Positions 43,282 through 52,478 are shown, counted from the first letter of the stretch. The stretch is DNA of 64,000 nt from Cyclobacteriaceae bacterium (GCA_028278225.1 JANQEU010000046.1:176001-240000); one strand, 5' to 3'. The notes: generated by a model not told the origin, from the sequence alone. Numbers and translations: made by a program.

Positions 43282-44451
43282 ATGGAGTTCCTGGTTGTTT
43301 CACATAAATATCCGCCTTCAATAGGTGGTATGCAGAAACAATGCTTCGAACTCGTGGAAGGTCTCAGGGTCAAACATCACCTGCATGAGCTTATATACAG
43401 GGGTCGGGGATCAAACATTGCCTTCCTGTTCGCCGCGGCATGGAGAGCCTTGCGAATCCTCAGAAAAGAAAGAAATATACAGTTTGTTTATGCCAATGAC
43501 GGCTTAATGGCATTTTTTCTTACACCGGTTCAATGGTTCTCAAAAGTTCCTTTGATTGCCACAATACATGGACTAGATGTCGTATTTCCACTGAATCTTT
43601 ACCAGAAGTGGCTGAAAAGGTATTTAAACAGATACAGGGCACTTATTGCTGTAAGTGATGCCACTGCCAAAGAACTTAAAACCAGGGGTATAAGAAAAGA
43701 CATCGTTCACATGGTCAGGAATGGTTTCGACCCCAAATCAACAAAAGATAATGAGTGGGTAGAAAATAGTGATCTGTCAAAACTAACCGGGGTGGACGCC
43801 GGTGGAAAAAGGGTAATTGTTTCCATTGGCAGAAGTGTGAAACGCAAGGGTTTTTCCTGGTTCATTGAAAACGTATTTATGGACCTTCCTGAGGATGTCA
43901 TCTACATCATAATAGGTCCGACTTTGGGAGACTACCGTAAAGTCACCCGAATGAAGAAGTGGCTGCCGCAATCCATATTCAAAACGCTGGTACTGCTGAA
44001 TGGAACGCCATTGGATGAAATCAGGGTTCATAAACTCGTCAGGACACTAAAACTGGAGAAACGTGTTTTTCACCTGAGTTCATTAGCTAACAATGAGGTA
44101 AGAGAAATTCTCGAACGAGCTGATCTTTTTGTAATGCCCAACATCAAAGTTGAAGGTGATTATGAAGGATTTGGACTGGTAGCTCTGGAAGCTGTTATGT
44201 CCGGAACGCTATGCATTGCCTCCGATACCGATGGGATACCATCGGCCATCCAAAACGACAGGAATGGATTGCTGCTTACCCCATCTGCGGCTCCGGAGTG
44301 GATCAGTAGGATCAGGGAACTCCTCGAGGATCCGGACATGTTGAAAAATAAGTCAGAGGAGTTTAGGGAGTACACCCTGAAAAATTGCCTTACCTGGGAC
44401 AAAATGGTCATGGAATATGAGCAGATATTTGAAAAAGTGACCCAATTATGA
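43282..44451 (+). CDS. GT4 family glycosyltransferase
   Basis: 389 residues, GT-B fold. Landmarks: 'VVSHKYPPSIGGMQKQCFEL' (5-24), 'IHGLDVVFP', 'VIVSIGRSVKRKGFSWFIEN' and the donor-site E-x7-E in GDYEGFGLVALEAVMSGTLCIA (about 292-313). Probable role in the same glycan as its neighbours. The gene is 7 bp after the sulfotransferase gene and 22 bp before the PLOD-like gene, so this is one operon. Confidence 0.9.
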   Translation: MEFLVVSHKYPPSIGGMQKQCFELVEGLRVKHHLHELIYRGRGSNIAFLFAAAWRALRILRKERNIQFVYANDGLMAFFLTPVQWFSKVPLIATIHGLDVVFPLNLYQKWLKRYLNRYRALIAVSDATAKELKTRGIRKDIVHMVRNGFDPKSTKDNEWVENSDLSKLTGVDAGGKRVIVSIGRSVKRKGFSWFIENVFMDLPEDVIYIIIGPTLGDYRKVTRMKKWLPQSIFKTLVLLNGTPLDEIRVHKLVRTLKLEKRVFHLSSLANNEVREILERADLFVMPNIKVEGDYEGFGLVALEAVMSGTLCIASDTDGIPSAIQNDRNGLLLTPSAAPEWISRIRELLEDPDMLKNKSEEFREYTLKNCLTWDKMVMEYEQIFEKVTQL

Positions 44452-44473
44452 TAGATCCAAAATCTCTTTCCTT

Positions 44474-45175
44474 ATGAAGTTTGTGACGGTGGCCACCAGG
44501 GAAAATGATGGATTGAAGCTGTTGCTCAAATCCTGTGACCATTTCAAAATTGATATGGAAGTACTTGGATTGGGCCAACCCTATTTCGGCAACGGAACAA
44601 AGATCTATTATTTAACCGAATACCTGAAGCACATTCCAAAAGATGAGATCATCTTCTTCACGGATGCCTATGACAGTTATTTTGTAAAAGACATTTCAGA
44701 TCTGGAGGAAAAATTCAAATCATTCGATCATCCGGTACTTTTTTCGTGCGAAGACAATTATTATTTCCGCATACAGGCCATTCAAAATCTTTTTCTTAAT
44801 CGCTATTACTATTATAAATATCCCGGGAGTGAGTCAGCTTACCCTAAGTACAGGTACCTGAATTCCGGCGGATATATGGGATATGCCGCTGAGGTCCTAG
44901 AGCTATTGAAAATTACAAGCATCAGCAAGAAAATGCACAGTGATCAGGTCAATCTTCACCGGCATTTTGTTAACAACCCTTCATCTATCAAATTGGATTA
45001 CAATCACGAAATCTTTACCAATTACGGTAAATTTGCAGAACCTGGGAGGTTTTCAGTGGAAAATGATTCACTGACAAATGAACTGACAAAATCCAAACCA
45101 TATATCTTCCACTTTCCGGGACCTAAACATCGCGGAATGTACGAGTTTGCACGGCAATTCTCATTTTTGAATTAG
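44474..45175 (+). CDS. PLOD-like (procollagen-lysine) glycosyltransferase domain protein
   Basis: 233 residues, a single GT-A domain. It follows the pattern of the glycosyltransferase domain of PLOD/LH3 lysyl hydroxylases: metal site IIFFTDAYDSYF (Asp 64 and Asp 67), 'VLFSCEDNYYF' as the 'LFSAE' element, 'YLNSGGYMGYA' as the 'FLNSGG' element, 'HSDQVNLHRHFV' as the 'DDQ' element, and 'LDYNHEIFTNYG'. The metal ligands are intact, so the enzyme is probably active. In animals such domains glucosylate hydroxylysine of collagen. The acceptor here is unknown; a surface glycan or protein is likely. The next gene starts 7 bp later. Confidence 0.8.
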   Translation: MKFVTVATRENDGLKLLLKSCDHFKIDMEVLGLGQPYFGNGTKIYYLTEYLKHIPKDEIIFFTDAYDSYFVKDISDLEEKFKSFDHPVLFSCEDNYYFRIQAIQNLFLNRYYYYKYPGSESAYPKYRYLNSGGYMGYAAEVLELLKITSISKKMHSDQVNLHRHFVNNPSSIKLDYNHEIFTNYGKFAEPGRFSVENDSLTNELTKSKPYIFHFPGPKHRGMYEFARQFSFLN

Positions 45176-45182
45176 AAAGATC

Positions 45183-46880
45183 ATGACCCTTCACGTACTT
45201 GCATTTACAAATAACCAATATCCATTAAATAGTGGCCTGGAGTCATTCCTTATGGGAAATGAAATCTTATTGCATAAGATCGATGAAGGTGAAAAAGAGC
45301 TGAATGACAAAAATAAAATACAGGCTTTAGAGCGTTTTTTGAAATCCAATCCTTTCAAAGATGATGATCTGCTCCTTGTCGTTGAGGGTCATAGCACGGT
45401 TTTGAATGGTTCCGGAGATCAGATTACTAAACAATTTCATACATTCGAAACCGACATATTATTCAGCGCAGATGCCTGTTTTGACTTTCCGGACGGCAAT
45501 CTTCAATACTACTACTGGAAATTCTACCCCAGGTACACCAAATACTATAATTACCTGAACTCAGGGGCCTTCATTGGCAATGCAAATTCCATCCGGATGA
45601 TGTTGGATGACATTGTAAAAAGTTACGATCTGTCTCCGACAAGTAACAACGAGCCATATTTCACAAGGTACTTCGTTGATTGTTTTCTCGATATTTTTAA
45701 GCCTGATTACAAAATCTCCCTGGATACGGAGCAAACATTGTTATCAGCTAACGGGGGAAATGTCGGTGCTGCAAGATTGCCTTACCTGAATTGGGTTCAA
45801 AATCACTCCTACCAGTTGCTGGAAAAGGAAAAACTTCGGAAGAACAATCTTCAGTCCTTCCAATCCAAATTAAGATACCTGAGTAAGGAAAACGGGCAGT
45901 TTTATAACAGGCTCACCAGGTCGAATCCGGTGGTTATTCATGCTCCTGCCGACACATTCTCACAAATAGGTATATTGAACAGTACAACCTCCAGGTCTTC
46001 ATTTTCAGCTTCTTTTTATAGCTTCACAGCCTACCTGCAGGCGATCGGGAGGATGATGCTTGTTTTTATTATCAACAGGTTTTCCATTGATCCGAAGCAG
46101 ACCTTTCGTTTCGAGAAGCATAAGAATCCTGACTATGAGAGTACCATGCGGCATTTTCTGGATCTCCTCAGGAAAAATGAGGCATTCACATTTGCACATT
46201 TCAACGACGGCGAACTCAATTTTATCAGGAAATACTTGAGAGGCGATCACAAGAAAACCTGGAACGGCAGGATCCAGGACCAATATGATGTACCACTCGC
46301 TGAGCGGCTGCTCGACTCAATCAAATACCAACAGAAAAACTATTACCTCGGGGTCAGCTGCTCAACCTGCGGAGCACCACGAAGAAAAGTAGCAGATGAG
46401 ATCGTGGGGGATTACGAGCATAAAATAGGGGCTATGGTCTTTCATCATAACCTGAGGTACCTTCCGCAGATCATTCGTCATCTGGTGGATCGGGAGGTAT
46501 TTTTTGTTGGAAATGCATACCAGGACCTGGATTTCCTCAAAAGTCTTGACGTGAAGGTGAAAGACGAAAATATTATCCGTATTCCGTTTGTTAATTCTCA
46601 CAAAGAGTATGATAGCCTGAAAGGGAAAAAATTTCCAGAGGGATCAATCGTGATCCTGACATGTGGTATGCTGGCGAAGATCCTGATCCGTAACTGGTAT
46701 GAAATAAATCCAAATACCACATTCATAGCCCTGGGTTCCACTATGGATGACTTCATTCAAACCACAAACACAAAATACCGCCCTTACCCCAAAAAGCTTC
46801 CTCTGACGCGGAATATCCATTTGATAAAAGCGTTCCTTTTTGGCAACAAAAAGAAATGTGTCGAATGCTACAATATCTAA
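45183..46880 (+). CDS. Fusion: PLOD-like glycosyltransferase domain with GT-D-like domain
   Basis: 565 residues. The first 200 residues align with the preceding gene: 'ETDILFSADACFDF' (LFSAE-like), 'YNYLNSGAFIGNA' and 'NNEPYFTRYFVD'. However the metal site FTDAYD is replaced by VEGHST (67-72), so this half is probably inactive or has another role. After a hydrophobic patch (about 280-300) comes a second domain with FTFAHFNDGEL (335-345), the motif 'RFGDGE' of GT-D/DUF1792 glycosyltransferases, 'REVFFVGNAYQD', 'IPFVNSHKEYD' and 'GSIVILTCGMLAKIL'. A CxxC (SCSTCG) is also present. This combination is unusual. It may be a two-step transferase or a transferase with a built-in acceptor binding domain. 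Confidence 0.7.
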   Translation: MTLHVLAFTNNQYPLNSGLESFLMGNEILLHKIDEGEKELNDKNKIQALERFLKSNPFKDDDLLLVVEGHSTVLNGSGDQITKQFHTFETDILFSADACFDFPDGNLQYYYWKFYPRYTKYYNYLNSGAFIGNANSIRMMLDDIVKSYDLSPTSNNEPYFTRYFVDCFLDIFKPDYKISLDTEQTLLSANGGNVGAARLPYLNWVQNHSYQLLEKEKLRKNNLQSFQSKLRYLSKENGQFYNRLTRSNPVVIHAPADTFSQIGILNSTTSRSSFSASFYSFTAYLQAIGRMMLVFIINRFSIDPKQTFRFEKHKNPDYESTMRHFLDLLRKNEAFTFAHFNDGELNFIRKYLRGDHKKTWNGRIQDQYDVPLAERLLDSIKYQQKNYYLGVSCSTCGAPRRKVADEIVGDYEHKIGAMVFHHNLRYLPQIIRHLVDREVFFVGNAYQDLDFLKSLDVKVKDENIIRIPFVNSHKEYDSLKGKKFPEGSIVILTCGMLAKILIRNWYEINPNTTFIALGSTMDDFIQTTNTKYRPYPKKLPLTRNIHLIKAFLFGNKKKCVECYNI

Positions 46881-46917
46881 CATCAGCATCGTCAAACTAG
46901 CAACCCGCAAGCACCAC

Positions 46918-47874
46918 TTAGCTCCCATGTGTCTTTCGATACTCTTCATAGGTCTTTCCAAAGATACCATTGAAGGTACCCAACCCTTTCACGAAAATTC
47001 TTTGAGCATGAAGTCTTAACATCGGCCCCAGTGGCAAGGTGATAATTGACAAAATACCCCCAATCACCAGCTGAAAAACACCATTAAAGAATTGAGTTGC
47101 AGCTGCCCTGGGATATCCGTATTCAAGTCGTTTTCTGATAAACTTGGAGTTTGTTCTGCGAAACGCTCGCTTTAGGATCCAGCTTCTCGTCACCCGCGAC
47201 GGAGGAAAGTGTTCCTGGACGTATCGCTCATCCATCCAGACAATTTTTGCCCCCTTCAGGTATGCCTGTTTAAACAAAAAGGTGTCTGAAGCTCCGGCAA
47301 AATTCAATGCCGGATGAAAGCGCAAACCCCAGTCCTTCACAAGTTTTATGCTGAACAGAACATTGCTCGTACTACCAGATTGTCTTAGGGTGCCAGTCTT
47401 AAAACTGTGCCAATCCAGGAAGCGGCCCTTTCTGATCCAGTCAGGAGTATCCTCGGGCAAAATCCTGTCCACCGCTCCGTCCACAACATCCGCATTGTAT
47501 TTCTTTAGCGTGCCATATATCTCCTTTAACCATTTAGGATCGACCGTTTCATCGTCATCAATAAAGGCAATGTAATCAGCCTCCAGTTCTATGGCCTTTT
47601 CCAGAACGGAATTTCGCATGTAGATGATACCCCTCTCCTCTTCCATGATATAAAAAGCTTCAAACGGAAGCCCGGATAAGAATTGTTCAAAAACAGCTTC
47701 AGCACTTTTCTCCTTGTCATTATCAGCCAGGATCAGAATCACTGTAGTGCTATCAGGAATCTCCAGCTTCTGCAAAGAAGCCAAAGTATTCGAAAGCATC
47801 CTGGGACGCTGAAATGTCCCAAGACCAATCGCTATTTTAACCGGATCCTGACTCAATGGCTGCTTTGGTTTCAT
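46918..47874 (-). CDS. GT2 family glycosyltransferase with membrane anchor
   Basis: 318 residues, GT-A fold. 'IGLGTFQRPRMLSNTLASL' starts the donor site; the metal-binding D-x-D is FIDDDE (about 118-123, in 'YIAFIDDDETVD'); 'FAGASDTFLFKQAY' (about 193-206) follows. A hydrophobic segment (about 259-280) and basic tail anchor it in the inner membrane. It starts inside the 3' end of the next gene upstream (38-bp overlap), so translation is coupled. Likely chain-extending transferase of the glycan locus. Confidence 0.85.
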   Translation of the reverse strand: MKPKQPLSQDPVKIAIGLGTFQRPRMLSNTLASLQKLEIPDSTTVILILADNDKEKSAEAVFEQFLSGLPFEAFYIMEEERGIIYMRNSVLEKAIELEADYIAFIDDDETVDPKWLKEIYGTLKKYNADVVDGAVDRILPEDTPDWIRKGRFLDWHSFKTGTLRQSGSTSNVLFSIKLVKDWGLRFHPALNFAGASDTFLFKQAYLKGAKIVWMDERYVQEHFPPSRVTRSWILKRAFRRTNSKFIRKRLEYGYPRAAATQFFNGVFQLVIGGILSIITLPLGPMLRLHAQRIFVKGLGTFNGIFGKTYEEYRKTHGS

Positions 47875-48964
47875 ATTGATTCACGAGCATTTCCTTGAGA
47901 AACTGCCAATAGAACCATCCCCCGATTCCCAAATGGATCAGACCAAAATACCAGTCAGGTTTCAGAATTCTGATGGCGTATCCCAGTAGTACCACACCCA
48001 GTGCCCACAGCGTTTTCTTATCCACGCAAAGGATTGTCATAAAGGGGAGTGCCCAAACGATCAATTGCCTGTGGGTTACATAGGTGAAATATGCCAATGT
48101 CACCATAATAAGTCCGGTGTAGAAAAAGTAATTGTTCTTGTTGGACCTGAAGGCGGGGATACCCACAAGAGCAGCAAAAAGAATTAGCCAAACAAGTTTG
48201 GGATAGGGCATGGAAACCACCCTGAATACATCTTTTATGGTTCCGATCCCAACTTTAACACTGCTGGTACCTTTCCACAATGGATGGTTGAAAATGTTAT
48301 CAATGAAGGTTTCCGGACAATTCAGAAGAAATGGTAAAAACCCCAGCAAGATCACCACCACCGTCACCAGGCCCATCACAAAAGCCCTTCTGAAACCCTC
48401 TTTAGTTAGGGCTACCAGCAGGATCGCGAGCGGAAATTGTTTAAGCAAAGTTCCAAGGCCGGCAAAAACTCCGGCGATTTTCAGCTTGTTATCATGCATG
48501 TATATTAAACTGGCCAGCAAACACAGTGTGGTAATTCCATCCCAGTGAGAAAGCCCAACTTCTATTATAGGAAGCGGATTTAACGCATAAAACAAAGATG
48601 CCGTGATGCCCAAAGATTCCTTTCCATATCTCTTGAGTAAAAGGAAGATTGCAACCGGGATCAGGGCATCGCCGATGGTCAATGGAAGGTTGATCATCAT
48701 CGCCTTGATTACAGCTACATCGGGAGATAACCAGTTCATTAATGCTGTCAGATAAGGATACAACGGTGTGTGATCGGAGCGACAATCGCAATACAACCAT
48801 TGCCCGGAAGTAGTGATGCAATCCGAAATCGGGAGTCTGTTTTTCACATAGTCGTGAGCGCTCACGGCAAAGGAGGAGGAGATAAGACGGGCTATGAATC
48901 CCGCCCCCCAGATCCATAGTACCTTATCAGGCAGATCAATAAATGTTTGTTTAAAACGGTTCAT
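47837..48964 (-). CDS. Polytopic membrane glycosyltransferase (GT-C/mannosyltransferase-like)
   Basis: 375 residues with about nine hydrophobic segments from residue 15 to 350. The first loop carries 'SDHTPLYPYLTALMNWL', typical of GT-C fold enzymes that use lipid-linked sugar donors (GT87/PIG-M-like), and an acidic loop with 'GLSHWDGITTL' near residue 137. It should work on the periplasmic side, using a dolichyl/undecaprenyl-phosphate sugar. It overlaps the GT2 gene by 38 bp. Confidence 0.7.
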   Translation of the reverse strand: MNRFKQTFIDLPDKVLWIWGAGFIARLISSSFAVSAHDYVKNRLPISDCITTSGQWLYCDCRSDHTPLYPYLTALMNWLSPDVAVIKAMMINLPLTIGDALIPVAIFLLLKRYGKESLGITASLFYALNPLPIIEVGLSHWDGITTLCLLASLIYMHDNKLKIAGVFAGLGTLLKQFPLAILLVALTKEGFRRAFVMGLVTVVVILLGFLPFLLNCPETFIDNIFNHPLWKGTSSVKVGIGTIKDVFRVVSMPYPKLVWLILFAALVGIPAFRSNKNNYFFYTGLIMVTLAYFTYVTHRQLIVWALPFMTILCVDKKTLWALGVVLLGYAIRILKPDWYFGLIHLGIGGWFYWQFLKEMLVNQYETKAAIESGSG

Positions 48965-48995
48965 ATCCAGCTAAAAGATTGACAAAGATGCAGGA

Positions 48996-49415
48996 TTAAC
49001 TGGTATGATCTGAAATAATCACCCACTCATCTCCAATTCTTCGCCAAATGAGGGTAAAATGTCCGCCAATGTTGCCGATTTCCCTTTCCAAATACCATTT
49101 CCCTATCATGTACCAGTGGTCTTCATTCAATGGCTCAAGTGAAATAATTGTAAAAGTGAGTTGTCCCATCGTAGCCTGATCAGGATATTTTTTCTGATAG
49201 CGTGCCAGAGTTGTTTCCCAGCCGTAAATGACTGTATCCCTGCTCACAAAAACGAGATGATCAGAGTTCCAGTATCCTCGCATAAAGCATTCCAGATCTC
49301 CGGCATTCCAACAATCCTGCTGCATGGCCATTACGGAACGGATTCTGGCTTCATCATTTTGAGCGGATAGATGATAACCTGAAAATGTGATGCACAATAA
49401 AATAAGAGTTTTCAT
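48996..49415 (-). CDS. Secreted NTF2-like (SnoaL/DUF4440 type) protein
   Basis: 139 residues from ATG 49413-49415; the reading from 49481 would add 22 polar residues before the signal. A signal peptide ends at 'LSAQ' (about 19). The rest is one NTF2-like cone: 'VMAMQQDCWNAGDLECFMRGYW', 'FVSRDTVIYGWE', 'HFTLIWRRIGDEWVIISDHTS'. The C-terminal 'WVIISDHTS' is the common ending of DUF4440/SnoaL-like proteins. Function unknown; such domains bind small hydrophobic ligands or act as isomerases. Confidence 0.75.
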   Translation of the reverse strand: MKTLILLCITFSGYHLSAQNDEARIRSVMAMQQDCWNAGDLECFMRGYWNSDHLVFVSRDTVIYGWETTLARYQKKYPDQATMGQLTFTIISLEPLNEDHWYMIGKWYLEREIGNIGGHFTLIWRRIGDEWVIISDHTS

Positions 49416-49491
49416 TTCTTGATATTTTGCTTTGTGTCTGCTGTCCCTTTTGGGTGAATTTAACTTAAACTTCCTCAGCATTCGATCAATT

Positions 49492-51378
49492 TCACAGGAA
49501 TTCGAAAGCGCTATGGTACCATCCCTGATGCTGAAAAAACAATATCATTTTATCAAAAAATGGATCGACACTTAATGTCGCCGAATCGCCAATCATAACC
49601 AGCTTATACCGGGCTCGTGTCATAGCCACATTCATCCTGCGGATATCGGCCAGAAATCCGATTTCTCCATTACTGTTACTACGCGTTAATGAAATGTAGA
49701 TTACATCACGCTCCTGGCCCTGAAATGCATCAACCGTATTGATGGCAATATTTATATCCTCCTCATTCCAATGCAGATCCTCCCTGAACTTTCTTAATTT
49801 CTCTATTTGGGCTTTGTACGGAGCGATCACAGCAATCGACAACTTTTCCGAGCCACCATCCTGAAGTAACCGGTCTAAGTGATTAATAGCGAACCTTGCC
49901 TCATCCGTATTGAAAGTACTTAAAGTCTCAGGGTTGATTTCTTCATCAAATCCACAACCGGCCGTATCAATGAATTCCAGGGGATCCTTGAATATTTGTC
50001 TCCGGTTTAGAACGGATTCGCTCGTGGTAAGTCTGCCACCGTAAAAAAACGCATTGGAAAATTGTATGATGGCGGGGTGCATCCGGTATTGGGTTTCGAG
50101 CATCTCATCTGCTTCATATTTTTCGATGCATCTTTCAAAAATTGTCTCGGACAAGCCTGTCTCCGCCGCTTCCATCGACTTTATTGTCGGTGGCAATTGT
50201 TTGTGATCACCCGCCATGATCACCCGGTCTGCCCTTAAGACCGGCACCCAGCAAGCTGGTTCCAGGGCCTGTGAAGATTCATCAATAAATAAGGTTTTAA
50301 ATGTCCTTCCCGCCATAAAAGGGTTGTTGGCGCCAATCAGCGTACATGCAATAACACCTGCCTTGTTTAGTATGTCATGAATGATGTGTTCTTCCAGTAG
50401 TTTCGCTTCTTCCTTTAGTTTGCGTGCTTCATTCAGGATGAGTTTCCTTTGTCTGGCTTCCTCATAACCGTATTTTCGCTTGTATTTCCCCCCAAGCCTC
50501 CTCATTTCTTCAGATTTCTTCCTTAAATCTTTAAGTAGTTTCGAATCCGCATGTGAGATCATTTGCACATCGAGGGTATGCGCCAGGACCTCATCGGTTA
50601 CCCTGGCAGGATGGCCGAGTCTGACAACATCAATGTTGTGATTGTGTAGTTTTTCCACCAGAAGATCCACTGCCGCGTTACTTGGGGCACAGACCAGTAC
50701 CTGTTTCTCGTGATCAACTACATCTTTGATGCAATGTACCAGTGTGGTAGTCTTACCGGTACCCGGTGGTCCATGTATGAGGGCAAGATCCTCGGATGAC
50801 CTGCACAAATTCAATGCCCGGTTTTGGCCGGCGTTAAGATATGGATATGAAATATCCTGAATCGCATGAAATGAGGGGTTGGTATTACCCACCATTATCC
50901 CGATGAGTTTTTTCGCCCTGCCCTCTTTGATCGTCTTGAGTTTGGCCAAGGTCCGAAACATCTCGTCATAGGTAGATTCATCGAAAAGCAGATCCAACCC
51001 CAGCTTCCCCTCATCCAGCCACTCGGGCAGGTCATCCTGATTTAGCATAAGTGAGATTCGATCGTCCCTGATCCTGCTGATAATTCCAGGTACTGATACC
51101 TGGTTTTTTTGATTCAGAAACAAACTGGCTGTAGCGCCTGCCTGGAAAAGATGTCTTTGCTCCCGACCGGATTGTCTTTCTATTTCGATGATCCACTTCT
51201 CTCCAATACCAATGTAGGATTTCCTTATTTGTACAGGATACCAACATACTCCTTCATCTCTCCGGTCATGAATTGAGCGATTTTGTATCTTTTTTATGTA
51301 CTGATTCCGATCTTCTTCCCGTTCTTTCTTCAGTAAGGTTTGAAGCTTCGAGAAATGCTCCGAAGGATCAACGGGCAT
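49492..51378 (-). CDS. UPF1/SMUBP2-like superfamily 1 helicase
   Basis: 628 residues. SF1B helicase motifs are complete: Walker A HGPPGTGKTTTLV (about 203-215), motif Ia 'VLVCAPSNAAVDLL', motif II 'LFIDESSQALEPA' (DESS), motif III 'IMAGDHKQLPPT', motif IV 'ETQYRMHP', motif V 'TVDAFQGQERDVIYIS' and motif VI 'RMNVAMTRARYKL'. An N-terminal OB-like domain (about 40-130) precedes them. Such proteins are DNA/RNA helicases related to eukaryotic IGHMBP2. In Bacteroidota the cellular role is unknown. It is co-transcribed with the TerB-like gene, whose stop directly precedes its start. Confidence 0.9.
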   Translation of the reverse strand: MPVDPSEHFSKLQTLLKKEREEDRNQYIKKIQNRSIHDRRDEGVCWYPVQIRKSYIGIGEKWIIEIERQSGREQRHLFQAGATASLFLNQKNQVSVPGIISRIRDDRISLMLNQDDLPEWLDEGKLGLDLLFDESTYDEMFRTLAKLKTIKEGRAKKLIGIMVGNTNPSFHAIQDISYPYLNAGQNRALNLCRSSEDLALIHGPPGTGKTTTLVHCIKDVVDHEKQVLVCAPSNAAVDLLVEKLHNHNIDVVRLGHPARVTDEVLAHTLDVQMISHADSKLLKDLRKKSEEMRRLGGKYKRKYGYEEARQRKLILNEARKLKEEAKLLEEHIIHDILNKAGVIACTLIGANNPFMAGRTFKTLFIDESSQALEPACWVPVLRADRVIMAGDHKQLPPTIKSMEAAETGLSETIFERCIEKYEADEMLETQYRMHPAIIQFSNAFFYGGRLTTSESVLNRRQIFKDPLEFIDTAGCGFDEEINPETLSTFNTDEARFAINHLDRLLQDGGSEKLSIAVIAPYKAQIEKLRKFREDLHWNEEDINIAINTVDAFQGQERDVIYISLTRSNSNGEIGFLADIRRMNVAMTRARYKLVMIGDSATLSVDPFFDKMILFFQHQGWYHSAFEFL

Positions 51379-51774
51379 TTAGTGTTTCAGGTATTTCTGG
51401 ATCGTGGATTTGAGAGATTCCTTGTCTGTGGTTATGTCAGGATCGCTGTATATTTTCAGCATTAATTCCAACAGGACACCCTCGTCATACCCAAGTTTGC
51501 TTGCCATTTTTGCGCAAAACTTTATTTCTTCCTTATACAGGCGTCCGTCAATTTTCATGAGCTGAACGATATTGTAAATAAACTCGTACTTCTCATCATC
51601 AGACAGGTCTTCCAGATCTTCAATCAGGTCGGGATCATCAAAGCATTGAGATATTTCAACGGAATTCATGCCGTTGGCAGCACCTATTTGCTTGATTAGA
51701 TCAATTTCATCCTGAACAATAACACCATCGACTTTAGCTAGTTGAACCAGAATATTCAAATGGGTTCGAGACAT
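51379..51774 (-). CDS. TerB-like protein
   Basis: 131 residues from ATG 51772-51774 (MSRTHLNILVQLAKVDG), which is the natural start of the fold; an earlier frame start adds 20 residues. The all-helical layout with 'KVDGVIVQDEIDLIKQIG' and 'KIDGRLYKEEIKFCAKMASKLG' (two D-G-x-[IL] acidic helix pairs) marks a TerB-like domain, which may bind metal or membrane partners. Next to the UPF1-like helicase gene (directly adjacent) it suggests a joint RNA or DNA processing or stress role. This is inference. Confidence 0.75.
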   Translation of the reverse strand: MSRTHLNILVQLAKVDGVIVQDEIDLIKQIGAANGMNSVEISQCFDDPDLIEDLEDLSDDEKYEFIYNIVQLMKIDGRLYKEEIKFCAKMASKLGYDEGVLLELMLKIYSDPDITTDKESLKSTIQKYLKH

Positions 51775-51890
51775 AAGCGGGAGGCTAGAATGAATTACTA
51801 TTTCAACAAGTAGTAAATTACAAACATTACCCACAAAAAGAAATATTGTTTTTTAAATTCTGACGTTCTGACTGATTTATCGTGTTTATC

Positions 51891-52478
51891 GTGAATTTTT
51901 TGGCACATATCTACCTATCACGGCAGGACGATCTGCTTAAAATCGGGAACTTCATAGGCGACTTTGTAAAAGGCCGGGAGATTGAGGATTATTCCGAAGA
52001 GGTACAGAAGGGTATCAGGCTGCACAGGGAAATTGACCGGTTCACGGATAACCATCCGGTTGTATTGCAAAGCAAAAAAAGACTTAGACCGAAATACAGG
52101 CATTATGCCCCGGTAATTGTAGATGTCTACTATGATCACTTTCTGGCCAGTATGTGGTCTGACTACTCCAGGCAGGAACTGAAGCAGTTTACACTTGATT
52201 TCTATGCTCTTACGGAATCTCACATCGACATTATACCGGCTAAAGCACGACACATGCTGGGGTATATGAAAAGAGACAACTGGTTATATAATTACCAGTT
52301 TCTGGAAGGAATTCACCGCGCTTTGTCCGGCATGTCAAGACGAACTTCCTACAACTCACATATGGAAGAATCTATTGTCGATTTGAAAGAGAACTATGAG
52401 GCATTTAAATCAGAATTTGTTGAATTTTTCCCTGATCTGAAATTGAAATCCTGGGATTTTATAAATTCATCCCTATGA
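51891..52478 (+). CDS. acpH: Acyl carrier protein phosphodiesterase (AcpH-like)
   Basis: 195 residues from GTG 51891, giving MNFLAHIYLS, the usual start of this family; GTG 51882 is the alternative. HD-like metal ligands appear in 'GNFIGDFVKG' and 'GIRLHREIDRFTDNHPVV' (about 41-58) and 'VDVYYDHFLA'. AcpH removes the 4'-phosphopantetheine arm from holo-ACP. It overlaps crcB by 4 bp, so the two form an operon, though their functions are not obviously linked. Confidence 0.85.
   Translation: MNFLAHIYLSRQDDLLKIGNFIGDFVKGREIEDYSEEVQKGIRLHREIDRFTDNHPVVLQSKKRLRPKYRHYAPVIVDVYYDHFLASMWSDYSRQELKQFTLDFYALTESHIDIIPAKARHMLGYMKRDNWLYNYQFLEGIHRALSGMSRRTSYNSHMEESIVDLKENYEAFKSEFVEFFPDLKLKSWDFINSSL

Noticed and set aside
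52400..52475. Fluoride riboswitch before crcB
   Set aside because: The crcB start overlaps acpH coding sequence and no riboswitch fold is seen.
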